This document shows positions 6,731 through 14,295 of a DNA stretch of 20,900 nucleotides, piece after piece. The position numbers and the translations under genes are program-made. Where the stretch lies: assembly GCA_937911745.1 (NCBI GenBank), contig CALDPX010000053.1, forward strand, positions 1 to 20,900, in the 5' to 3' direction. Under the pieces are notes generated by a model. It was given only the letters and a program-made list of their open reading frames with translations. It had not been told where the DNA came from and did no database searches. The stretch's first letter is position 1. The number at the start of each line of letters is the position of its first letter. Origin of the DNA: an uncultured Alistipes sp. GTDB lineage: Bacteria > Bacteroidota > Bacteroidia > Bacteroidales > Rikenellaceae.

Positions 6731-9289
6731 TTATGAGCATTTGGACCAGCCACAGGAGTGACAGGTGGGACAGCCGTTCTGATAAACAAGGCTCTCGCTG
6801 CCGCAGTTGGGGCATTTTTGTTTGCTCTTGGTGCCGTCTTTGATGTATTGTTTCAGCGCACGAGCAACACCCGCTTTCCAAACATTGATGCCGTCGCTGG
6901 TAAACTGCAAACTATCCACAAGGTTCACAACGTCCACAATGGGCATACCGTTGCGCAACACGCCCGAGATAAGTTTGGCATAGTTCCAGAACTCCATATC
7001 GAACAGACGCGAGATACCACCAATAACGTGGGGGTAGCCACCCTTATCGTTGAAGCGGAAGTCGTAGCGTTTGGTGCCGTCATCCTCGCGCACCTTCACA
7101 ATCCAACCCTTCTTGATGCTCTTGGGGATGTAGAGTTCCTCCTCGTCAATCTGACCGGTGAAAATCTCGTAGGGTTTGCCATCGTGCATACCCACAAAGG
7201 CAATCCACTCCTCTTTGCCGTTGCGGAAGCGTACCACATCAGCCTCCAACTCTGCGGGGCGTTTGATGGGTGCTTTTGCTTCGGCGGGGGTAGAGGTCTT
7301 GCTCTTGGTATCCACAAGCACACCACTGCGCGAGCCGTCACGATAGACCGTAATACCCTTACAGCCACACTCCCAAGCGGTCTTATAAACATCTGCAACA
7401 AGTTCTTCCGACACATTGTTGGGAAGGTTTACGGTAACCGAGATGGAGTGGTCAACCCACTTCTGAATTGCGCCCTGCATCTTAACCTTAGCCACCCAGT
7501 CGATATCGTTGGCAGTGGCGTGGTTGTAGGGTGAAGCGGCAACCAAAGCGTCAATCTCGGCATCACTCATCTCGTTGAGCCTATCCACATTGTGACCCGT
7601 AACTTTCAGCCACTCAACAAACTTGTGGTGGAATACATAGTACTCCTCAAAGCAGTCGCCCACCTCGTCTTTGTAGGTAATCTTCACATTCTGGTCGGTG
7701 GGATTAACTTTGCGGCGGCGTTTGTATACGGGGCGGAACACAGGCTCGATACCCGAAGTGGTCTGCGACATAAGCGAAACGGTGCCGGTAGGAGCAATGG
7801 TAAGCATTGCGATATTCCTACGACCATAGCGTACCATATCCTCGTAGAGTGCAGGGTCTGCCTCGCGGATGCGGGCAATCATTGGGTTACCCTCCTCTTT
7901 GAGGTTGTCGTACATTGGGAACGAACCACGCTCCTTGGCAAGTTTCACACTTGCGCGGTAAGCGTTAAGGCACAACTCCTTCTGGATGCTAACGGCAAAG
8001 TCAATAGCCTCATCCGAGCCGTAGGTCAAGCCCAACGCTGCGAGCATATCGCCCTCGGCGGTGATACCCAAACCCGTACGGCGACCTTTCAGAGCCTTCT
8101 CGCGGATTTTCTCCCACAAGGATAGTTCTACGCGGCGAACATCCAACTCTTCGGGGTCCCTGCCGATTTTTTTGTGTATAAGGTCGATTTTCTCCAATTC
8201 GAGGTCGATGATGTCGTCCATCATCCTCATTGCCATCTCGATATGTTTTGCAAACTTCTCGTGGTTGAACGAAGCCTCGGCGGTAAATGGCTTATCGACA
8301 TAGCTGTAAAGGTTCAGGGCCAAGAGGCGGCACGAGTCGTAGGGGCACAGAGGAATCTCGCCACAAGGGTTGGTCGAAACAGTGCGGAAGCCCTCGTCTG
8401 CATAGCAATCGGGCACACTCTCGCGCAATACAGTGTCCCAGAACAAGCAACCGGGCTCAGCACTCTTCCATGCATTGTGGATAATCTTCTGCCACAGGGC
8501 AGTAGCGTCAATCTCTTTACGGTAGAGAGGCTCGGCAGCATCGATGGGGAACTGCTGCACATACTTCTCGCCCGACATCACACAGCGCATAAACTCGTCG
8601 TCAATCTTAATCGACACATTGGCACCCGTAACCTTGCCCTGCACGGTCTTGGCGTCAATAAATCGCTCAGCATCGGGGTGTTTGATGGAAAGGGTAAGCA
8701 TCAAAGCACCACGCCTGCCGTCTTGTGCAACCTCGCGTGTGGAGTTGGAGTAGCGCTCCATAAAAGGAACGATACCCGTAGAGGTAAGTGCGCTGTTGAG
8801 AACGGGAGCGCCTGCGGGACGCAAGTGCGAGAGGTCGTGACCTACACCACCCCTACGTTTCATCAGTTGCACCTGCTCCTCGTCCATACGGATAATACCA
8901 CCATAGGAGTCGGCGGGGGTACGGTGACCAATCACAAAGCAGTTCGAGAGCGAAGCAATCTGCAAATTGTTACCAATACCGGTCATAGGACCACCCTGAG
9001 GGATGATGTAGCGGAATTGGTCCAGCAGACCGAAAACATCCTCCTCGCTCATAGGATTCGAGTAGTTGTTCTCGATGCGGGCAATCTCGCGAGCGATGCG
9101 GTGGTGCATCTCTTCGGGCGAACCCTCATAAATACGGTTAAACGAATCCTTCAAGGCATACTTGTTGACCCACACCATTGCAGCCAGGTCATCACCCTTG
9201 AAATACTCCTTGGTCCTTGCCAACACATCCTCGTATTTCAACTCTTTGAGTTCAGAGGATACGTTCCCTTTCTCCATCTTTTCAGACAT
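6731..9289 (-). CDS. nrdJ: Adenosylcobalamin-dependent (class II) ribonucleoside-diphosphate reductase
   Basis: This enzyme makes deoxynucleotides from ribonucleotides using a vitamin B12 coenzyme radical, with or without oxygen. The 852-residue protein shows the class II active site: Cys117 (SLSNCFVIG) and Cys320 as the redox pair, and NPCGEIPL (307-314) with Asn307, thiyl-radical Cys309 and Glu311. The 11-residue gap from Cys309 to Cys320 matches the Thermotoga enzyme. APTGTVSLMSQTTSGIEP is the phosphate-binding loop region. The C terminus carries a TSCPD-type domain and a short cysteine-rich tail (CPNCGSES, CPTCHSCGWSKCS), expected to bind zinc or re-reduce the active site. It is the last gene of the co-oriented minus run, 182 nt after folB. 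ATG 9289 is used; Met5 is an alternative start. No second RNR class is present here. Confidence 0.97.
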   Translation of the reverse strand: MSEKMEKGNVSSELKELKYEDVLARTKEYFKGDDLAAMVWVNKYALKDSFNRIYEGSPEEMHHRIAREIARIENNYSNPMSEEDVFGLLDQFRYIIPQGGPMTGIGNNLQIASLSNCFVIGHRTPADSYGGIIRMDEEQVQLMKRRGGVGHDLSHLRPAGAPVLNSALTSTGIVPFMERYSNSTREVAQDGRRGALMLTLSIKHPDAERFIDAKTVQGKVTGANVSIKIDDEFMRCVMSGEKYVQQFPIDAAEPLYRKEIDATALWQKIIHNAWKSAEPGCLFWDTVLRESVPDCYADEGFRTVSTNPCGEIPLCPYDSCRLLALNLYSYVDKPFTAEASFNHEKFAKHIEMAMRMMDDIIDLELEKIDLIHKKIGRDPEELDVRRVELSLWEKIREKALKGRRTGLGITAEGDMLAALGLTYGSDEAIDFAVSIQKELCLNAYRASVKLAKERGSFPMYDNLKEEGNPMIARIREADPALYEDMVRYGRRNIAMLTIAPTGTVSLMSQTTSGIEPVFRPVYKRRRKVNPTDQNVKITYKDEVGDCFEEYYVFHHKFVEWLKVTGHNVDRLNEMSDAEIDALVAASPYNHATANDIDWVAKVKMQGAIQKWVDHSISVTVNLPNNVSEELVADVYKTAWECGCKGITVYRDGSRSGVLVDTKSKTSTPAEAKAPIKRPAELEADVVRFRNGKEEWIAFVGMHDGKPYEIFTGQIDEEELYIPKSIKKGWIVKVREDDGTKRYDFRFNDKGGYPHVIGGISRLFDMEFWNYAKLISGVLRNGMPIVDVVNLVDSLQFTSDGINVWKAGVARALKQYIKDGTKSKQKCPNCGSESLVYQNGCPTCHSCGWSKCS

Positions 9290-9471
9290 AGTTTACAGCG
9301 TGTTTATATGTTTTTGTAATTTCTTACAGACAAAAACAACTGCCCATCAAGCAGTTAGCAATTTGGCACACATTGCGCCGACTTTGGTACAAAGTTGCAC
9401 CAAATTTTTGGAGTTTTGCCAACAAATTGTTTACACTTTATAAACAAGTTATGAACACTTTTGTAAGGCTC
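9290..9471 (-). promoter_or_regulatory. nrdJ leader / folB-nrdJ spacer with competing hairpins
   Basis: No gene is visible in these 182 nt. Plus-strand positions of small perfect stems: AACTGC/GCAGTT (9338-9356, 7-nt loop), ACTTTG/CAAAGT (9381-9395), CCAAA/TTTGG (9400-9411), and TTTGGT/ACCAAA (9383-9388 with 9399-9404). The last excludes the two before it. A near -7 box, CAACTTTG, reads leftward at 9397-9390 (one mismatch to TAnnTTTG). I do not see the B12-box signatures of a cobalamin riboswitch. Confidence 0.4.
9427..9447 (-). terminator. Weak AT-rich hairpin after folB
   Basis: TTGTTTA (9427-9433) and TAAACAA (9441-9447) form a perfect 7-bp stem with a 7-nt loop, 24 nt after the folB stop codon. 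The stem is AT-rich and has no clean T-run, so termination is only possible, not shown. Confidence 0.3.
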
Positions 9472-9825
9472 TTATTTAGACAAGATTACGCTCACCTTCT
9501 CGACCTTACCACCAAGAGGAGGGGCAAGTTTGGATACTTTGATTGTGGAGGTAACTATTTGAGGGAAAGCGTTGTGGATGCGCTCCAAGATGCGCCACGC
9601 CACGTTTTCGAGAATGTCGGAGGGTTTTTGCATCTCCTCTGCTACTTGCTCGTAGACCGAGAGGTAGTTGACACTTTTCAACAAATCATCCTCCTCGGCA
9701 GCGGAGCCAATTTCGGCATCCATCGTGAGAGTAACCTCATAGCGGTTTCCGACCACCTTTTCGAGGTCGTAGCAGCCGTGCGGAGCACGAAATTCCATAT
9801 TTTCGAGTTGTATGGTCGCCCTCAT
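9472..9825 (-). CDS. folB: Dihydroneopterin aldolase
   Basis: FolB cleaves 7,8-dihydroneopterin to 6-hydroxymethyl-dihydropterin and glycolaldehyde in folate synthesis; it works as an octamer in the cytoplasm. The 117-residue length is normal. Key residues can be placed by comparison with the S. aureus enzyme: HGCYDLEKVVGN carrying Glu22, VNY with Tyr54 (52-54), and the late VSKLAPPLGG with Lys99, the catalytic lysine position. The segment ILENVAWRILERI is the usual helix near the pterin site. The start codon lies 1 nt past the stop of the upstream PfkB kinase gene, so the two are almost certainly one operon. The rest of the folate pathway is not in this window. Confidence 0.93.
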   Translation of the reverse strand: MRATIQLENMEFRAPHGCYDLEKVVGNRYEVTLTMDAEIGSAAEEDDLLKSVNYLSVYEQVAEEMQKPSDILENVAWRILERIHNAFPQIVTSTIKVSKLAPPLGGKVEKVSVILSK

Positions 9826-9826
9826 A

Positions 9827-10837
9827 TTAGAACAAGCATTTTTGCGCCTTCACATCCTCCACGAGCGAGAAAATATCGTTCCACGACTCCTCGCCAAAGG
9901 TGGTTCCAACAACCTCAATAACCTTACCGGCGGCAATGGCACCAATGGTACCACACTGGCGCAAATCTAAGCCCTCGCACAAGCCCGCCATAAAGCCGGC
10001 AGCATAGAAGTCGCCCGCTCCCGTGGTATCAACTCTCTTGGCGGCAGCCATAATGCCGACGTGGATGCGCTCAGAGCCTTGCGCTTTGATGAGTGCGCCA
10101 CGAGTTCCAATCTTCACAACCGCCAACTCACACCTTGCGGCTATGAATTCGAGAGCCTTCTCGGGGTCTTGCTCGCCACTGAAAGCGGCTGCCTCCTGCT
10201 CGTTGGCGAAGATGATATCTACATATTTATCTACTATATCCAAAAGGAAGGCTCTATTTTCGAGCACCACATTGTAACTCGCAAGGTCGATAGCCACCTT
10301 CAAGCCACGCTGTTTGGCAGTTTTGATAGCGTGGCGTATTACGGCGTGACTCTGCACCATAAAGCCCTCGATGTAGAGGCAGTCGTAGTTCTCGAACATC
10401 TCGGCAGTGATATCGGCCTCACAAAGTTCGAGTGCGGCGCCGAGGTAGGTAACCATTGTTCTCTCGCCATCGGGCGATACGAGCGACAAACACCTTCCCG
10501 AGCGATTTTTGCCGTGAGTGATGTAGGGGGCGATGCCAAGATTATCGAGTGCCTGCTCATAGAAGTGCCCCGTAGAGTCCTTGCCCACCTTGCCAATGTA
10601 GCCCACCTTTGTTCCCAAACGAGCCATACAGCGGATAGTGTTGCCTGCACTACCCCCAAGCGAAAGGGTGTGTGGCAGGTCGGCGGTCTCGCCCTGAATT
10701 TGGCGCTGCAACTCAGCATCCACAAGGTTCATACTCCCCTTGCCAAGATTGAGCCTTGTGAGCACCTCGTCATTACGAAGGTTTACCAAAAAGTCGGTCA
10801 GCGCATTACCAATACCTATTACTCTCTTAATCTGCAT
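9827..10837 (-). CDS. PfkB-family carbohydrate/nucleoside kinase, adenosine kinase-like
   Basis: A 336-residue ribokinase-fold (PfkB) kinase. Visible are the N-terminal GIGNALTDFLV substrate region (8-18), the PfkB signature 1 region SLGGSAGNTIRCMARLG (59-75), IGKVGKD (81-87), DLASYNVV (184-191), and the anion-hole/catalytic motif DTTGAGDFYAAGF (270-282) with Asp276 as base. The overall pattern, especially GGSAGNT and FANEQEA, resembles bacterial adenosine-kinase-like PfkB proteins more than ribokinase or fructokinase, so the likely reaction is ATP-dependent phosphorylation of a nucleoside. Substrate specificity in this family is hard to call from sequence. It sits 1 nt upstream of folB and has its own promoter-like box in the 99-nt gap after dtd. 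Start is ATG 10837. Confidence 0.9.
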   Translation of the reverse strand: MQIKRVIGIGNALTDFLVNLRNDEVLTRLNLGKGSMNLVDAELQRQIQGETADLPHTLSLGGSAGNTIRCMARLGTKVGYIGKVGKDSTGHFYEQALDNLGIAPYITHGKNRSGRCLSLVSPDGERTMVTYLGAALELCEADITAEMFENYDCLYIEGFMVQSHAVIRHAIKTAKQRGLKVAIDLASYNVVLENRAFLLDIVDKYVDIIFANEQEAAAFSGEQDPEKALEFIAARCELAVVKIGTRGALIKAQGSERIHVGIMAAAKRVDTTGAGDFYAAGFMAGLCEGLDLRQCGTIGAIAAGKVIEVVGTTFGEESWNDIFSLVEDVKAQKCLF

Positions 10838-10879
10838 AGCTTCCTAATTTGTTTGTTTGGGTTTGTGGTTTCTGGTGGG

Positions 10880-10887
10880 CAAATGTA
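10880..10887 (-). promoter_or_regulatory. -7 box of the PfkB kinase-folB unit
   Basis: TACATTTG on the minus strand matches TAnnTTTG exactly, 42 nt upstream of ATG 10837. A TCTG 19 bp further upstream is a poor -33 element and lies inside the heptamer repeat at 10896-10930. Suggests internal transcription start within the sppA-to-nrdJ run. Confidence 0.5.
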
Positions 10888-10895
10888 CCCATTAT

Positions 10896-10930
10896 AATTC
10901 AAAATTCAGAATGCAAAATTCAAAATTATT
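10896..10930. repeat. Five-unit 7-bp tandem repeat
   Basis: Units AATTCAA, AATTCAG, AATGCAA, AATTCAA and AATTATT run head to tail. The array starts 6 nt beyond the dtd stop codon and reaches into the region where the -33 element of the downstream kinase promoter would be. Confidence 0.7.
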
Positions 10931-10936
10931 CCTTAT

Positions 10937-11386
10937 TTATCTCTCTTTACTGTCTATCCAAATGGTTACGGGTCCATCGTTGAGGAGTTCCACCTTCATA
11001 TCCGCGCCAAAACGACCACAAGGAATGGGTTTATCGAGGGCGGTGGAGAGTTTAGCCTTGAAAGACTCATAGAGTGGCACAGCGACAGCCTCGCCCGCAG
11101 CGTGGATATAACTCGGGCGGTTGCCCTTGCGAGTGGCGGCTTGGAGTGTGAATTGACTCACAACCAAAACCTCTCCATCAACCTGTCTTACATCCAAGTT
11201 CATAACCCCGTTTTCGTCATCGAAGATGCGCAGCCCGGAGGTCTTTTTCACAAGGTAGTCCACATCCTCTTCGGTGTCGGCGGTAGCCACACCAACAAAG
11301 ACCAAAAGCCCTCTTCCAATCTCTGCAACTCGCTCTCCCTCAATGGTTACACTTGCGCGTGTAACTCTCTGTATAAGTACTCTCAT
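10937..11386 (-). CDS. dtd: D-aminoacyl-tRNA deacylase
   Basis: DTD removes D-amino acids (and glycine from tRNA-Ala) mischarged on tRNA, a cytoplasmic quality-control step. The 149-residue protein is full length. It shows the N-terminal MRVLIQRVTRASV, the catalytic SQFTLQA motif (77-83), RKGNRPSY, and the C-terminal NDGPVTIWIDS (136-146) holding the cross-subunit Gly-Pro motif. The gene starts 12 nt after polA stops, so it is probably co-transcribed with polA. The gap to the next gene is longer (99 nt) and contains a heptamer repeat and a promoter box, so dtd may close the sppA-polA-dtd unit. Confidence 0.97.
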   Translation of the reverse strand: MRVLIQRVTRASVTIEGERVAEIGRGLLVFVGVATADTEEDVDYLVKKTSGLRIFDDENGVMNLDVRQVDGEVLVVSQFTLQAATRKGNRPSYIHAAGEAVAVPLYESFKAKLSTALDKPIPCGRFGADMKVELLNDGPVTIWIDSKER

Positions 11387-11398
11387 AGGTGGTATTCT

Positions 11399-14272
11399 CT
11401 AATGCGCGTCCAACCAATTTTCGCCCTCGCCAACGTCGACCGTAAGGGGTACAAGAAGCGAGGCGGCACCCTCCATCTCTTGGCGCAAAATCTCCTTCAC
11501 TCTCTCCTTTTCGCTCCTCAGGGTATCGACAATGAGTTCATCGTGCACTTGCAGTATCATCTTCGAGCGCAAACCCTCCTCACTCAGGCGGCGGGCAACC
11601 CTTACCATAGCAATTTTTATAATATCGGCAGCCGAGCCTTGCAGGGGAGCATTTATGGCGTTGCGTTCTGCCAACGAGCGCACATTGGCGTTTGCGGAGT
11701 TGATGTCGGGCAAAAAGCGTTTGCGAGCGAAGATGGTCTGAACATAGCCGTTGCCCTTCGCCTCGCGGATGGTGTTGTCGATATACTCTTTGACCTTCGG
11801 GTAGGAGCGGAAGTAGCCTTCGATAATCTCCTTAGCCTCACCCATAGACATATCGCCACCCATCCTTTGGCGCAGACCGAATGCCGAAATGCCATAGATG
11901 ATGCCGAAGTTGGCAGTCTTTGCTTTGCGCCTTTGGTCGGAGGTAACCTCCTCGGGGGCAGTGTGGAAGAGTCGTGAGGCAGTGTCGCGGTGGATATCCT
12001 CGCCCGAGCGGAACGCCTCAATCATTCCCTCGTCGCCACTCATATGTGCCATAAGTCTCAACTCCACCTGTGAATAGTCAGCCGAGAGCAAGAGGTGGTC
12101 GCCATCCGATGCCACAAAAGCCCTGCGGATGGGGCGTCCCAACTCATCGCGCACAGGGATATTTTGGAGATTTGGGTTTGTTGACGAGAGTCTACCCGTT
12201 GCTGCCACAGCCTGGTTGTAGGAGGTGTGGATATGCCCCGTCGCAGGGTTTATCAGCAGCGGCAAAGCCTCCACATAGGTCGAAAGCAACTTTTTGATAC
12301 CCCTATACTCCAAAATCTTGGGCACTATGGGGTGACGCTCCGAGAGGAACACCAGATACTCCTCCTCGGTGCTATACTGTTTCGTCTTGGTCTTTTTGGG
12401 CTTGGGGTCTATGCGCAACTTCTCGAAAAGCACCACACCAAGTTGGCGCGAAGAGTTCACATTGAGCGTGGGCTCGCCCGCCAAGGCGCGAATTTGCTCT
12501 TCGAGCGTCGCCATTTGGGCGTTCAACTCCTCGGCATAGGCGGCAAGTTGGTTGCTATCCACCCTCACACCCTCGCGCTCCATATCGGCAAGGGTTTTTA
12601 TTAGTGGCTCTTCTATGGTTTTATACAACTCTTTTGCCCCATCTTTTTCCAGGTGTGGCAGCAGATTGTCGAAGAGTTGAAGGGTTACATCGGCATCCTC
12701 GGCACAATAGGGCGCAACGAGTTCCACCGCCACCCTATCCATAGTAAGTTGCTTGGTGCCACGACCGATAAGGCTCTCTATCTCTATCGGTTGGTAACCG
12801 AGCAAGGTCTGCGAAAGATGGTTTAATGAGTGTCTGCCATCGGGATCGATAAGATAGTGCATAATCATCGTATCCCAAAGGAAGCCCCTCACCTCCACAC
12901 CCTCGTGGCGTAACATCTGTATGTCGAACTTTATGTTGTGTCCCACCTTCTCCACCTCGGGGTTTTCGAGCAGAGGGCGCAGAGAGTCCATAGCCCCCGC
13001 CACACTTGTGGGTACATAGAACGCCTTGTGGGGCTCGGCGCACAAGCCAACACCCACCACGCGGTCGCCAAAGTAGTCAAAGCCCGTAGTTTCGGTGTCG
13101 AACGAGAGCCTTGTTGCGCAAGAGAGTTCCTCCACCGCTGCCGCCACCTTTTCGGGAGTGTCACAGAGGGTGTAGGAGTGTGGGGTGGTATCTATGGTGT
13201 TATAAAGTGGTGTTGCAGGGGCAAAAAGGTCGCCCATTGCCATAGTGTCGGCTGGGGTGCTCTTCGTGGTTGTCACAACCTCTACGGGGTTGCCAAAGAG
13301 GTCGAGCGATTGGGGTTGTTGGGGTTGAGCGGGTTGTTCGCACCTTGCCGCCTTTTGGTAGCCCACAGCCTCGGGACAGACCTGCGAGTTGAAGGGCGAG
13401 AAAGCACCCGCCTCCATCTCGCGCAGGAACATATTGAAGTCCAACTTTTTGTATATCTCGCGGAGTGCCTCACAGTCGGGGGCACACATTGCAAGTTCTT
13501 CGGGCACAAACTCTATGGGGGCGTCCAATGCGATGGTTGCCAGCACCTTCGAGAGTCGGAGTTGCTCGGCTCCCGCCTCCACATTCTCGCGTTGTTTGCC
13601 TTTGAGACGGTCGAGGTTGGAGAGGATTTCTTCCACCCCACCCACCTCGCAGACGAGTTTTATTGCTCCCTTTTCGCCAATGCCCTTCACGCCGGGGATG
13701 TTGTCGGCAGCGTCACCCCAAAGGGCAAGAATATCAATCACCTTGCGGGGGTCATCGAAGCCATAGTGTTCTTTGATTTGTTCCAAGCCCACAATCTCCA
13801 CCCCCTCGCCACCTTTGCGCTGTTTGTAGATGCGCACATTGGGGGCAACGAGTTGTCCAAAATCCTTGTCGGGAGTGACCATATAGACATCGTAGCCTGC
13901 CGCCGCAGCCTTATGCGAGAGGGTGCCGATGACATCGTCTGCCTCGTAGCCCGCAACCTCCAAAATCGGAATACGCATAGCCTTCAACACCTCTTTAATA
14001 TAGGGCACCGCGGCAATGATATCCTCGGGAGTCTCGGAGCGGTTTGCCTTATACTCGGGAAAGAGTTGGTTGCGGAAATTGCCGCCCTTGGGGTCGAACG
14101 CCACACCAAGGTAGTGGGGGCGTTCATTGATGATAATATCCCTCAGAAACTTAACAAAGCCGAAGATGGGCGATGTGTTGAGTCCTTCGCGGTTGCGCAT
14201 AGGGCGACCCGCAAAGGCGTAGTAGGCGCGGAAAATCTGCGCGTAGGCGTCTATGAGAAAGAGTTTTTCCAC
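11399..14272 (-). CDS. polA: DNA polymerase I
   Basis: Pol I fills gaps in repair and removes RNA primers. All three domains are present in 957 residues. The 5'-3' exonuclease (1-290) has the metal-ligand motifs GYEADDVIGT (108-117), TPDKDFGQL (133-141) and GDAADNIPGVKGIGEKGA. A low-complexity linker (about 291-360, with PAQPQQPQS) leads to the 3'-5' exonuclease, where DTETTGFD (Asp392, Glu394), GHNIKFD (Asp450) and EDAD (Asp526) are intact, so proofreading should be active. The polymerase domain has motif A DYSQVELR (Asp732), the fingers motif RRKAKTANFGIIYG (Arg781, Lys785, Phe789, Tyr793) and motif C QVHDE (Asp911, Glu912). sppA ends 23 nt upstream and dtd begins 12 nt downstream, consistent with one operon. 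Confidence 0.98.
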   Translation of the reverse strand: MEKLFLIDAYAQIFRAYYAFAGRPMRNREGLNTSPIFGFVKFLRDIIINERPHYLGVAFDPKGGNFRNQLFPEYKANRSETPEDIIAAVPYIKEVLKAMRIPILEVAGYEADDVIGTLSHKAAAAGYDVYMVTPDKDFGQLVAPNVRIYKQRKGGEGVEIVGLEQIKEHYGFDDPRKVIDILALWGDAADNIPGVKGIGEKGAIKLVCEVGGVEEILSNLDRLKGKQRENVEAGAEQLRLSKVLATIALDAPIEFVPEELAMCAPDCEALREIYKKLDFNMFLREMEAGAFSPFNSQVCPEAVGYQKAARCEQPAQPQQPQSLDLFGNPVEVVTTTKSTPADTMAMGDLFAPATPLYNTIDTTPHSYTLCDTPEKVAAAVEELSCATRLSFDTETTGFDYFGDRVVGVGLCAEPHKAFYVPTSVAGAMDSLRPLLENPEVEKVGHNIKFDIQMLRHEGVEVRGFLWDTMIMHYLIDPDGRHSLNHLSQTLLGYQPIEIESLIGRGTKQLTMDRVAVELVAPYCAEDADVTLQLFDNLLPHLEKDGAKELYKTIEEPLIKTLADMEREGVRVDSNQLAAYAEELNAQMATLEEQIRALAGEPTLNVNSSRQLGVVLFEKLRIDPKPKKTKTKQYSTEEEYLVFLSERHPIVPKILEYRGIKKLLSTYVEALPLLINPATGHIHTSYNQAVAATGRLSSTNPNLQNIPVRDELGRPIRRAFVASDGDHLLLSADYSQVELRLMAHMSGDEGMIEAFRSGEDIHRDTASRLFHTAPEEVTSDQRRKAKTANFGIIYGISAFGLRQRMGGDMSMGEAKEIIEGYFRSYPKVKEYIDNTIREAKGNGYVQTIFARKRFLPDINSANANVRSLAERNAINAPLQGSAADIIKIAMVRVARRLSEEGLRSKMILQVHDELIVDTLRSEKERVKEILRQEMEGAASLLVPLTVDVGEGENWLDAH

Positions 14273-14295
14273 TGGTCGAAAACGGGGTTTGTGGA

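Noticed and set aside
9290..9471. Cobalamin riboswitch controlling the B12-dependent nrdJ
   Set aside because: The spacer is only 182 nt and I see neither the B12-box consensus nor the usual conserved core; only short AT-rich stems are present.
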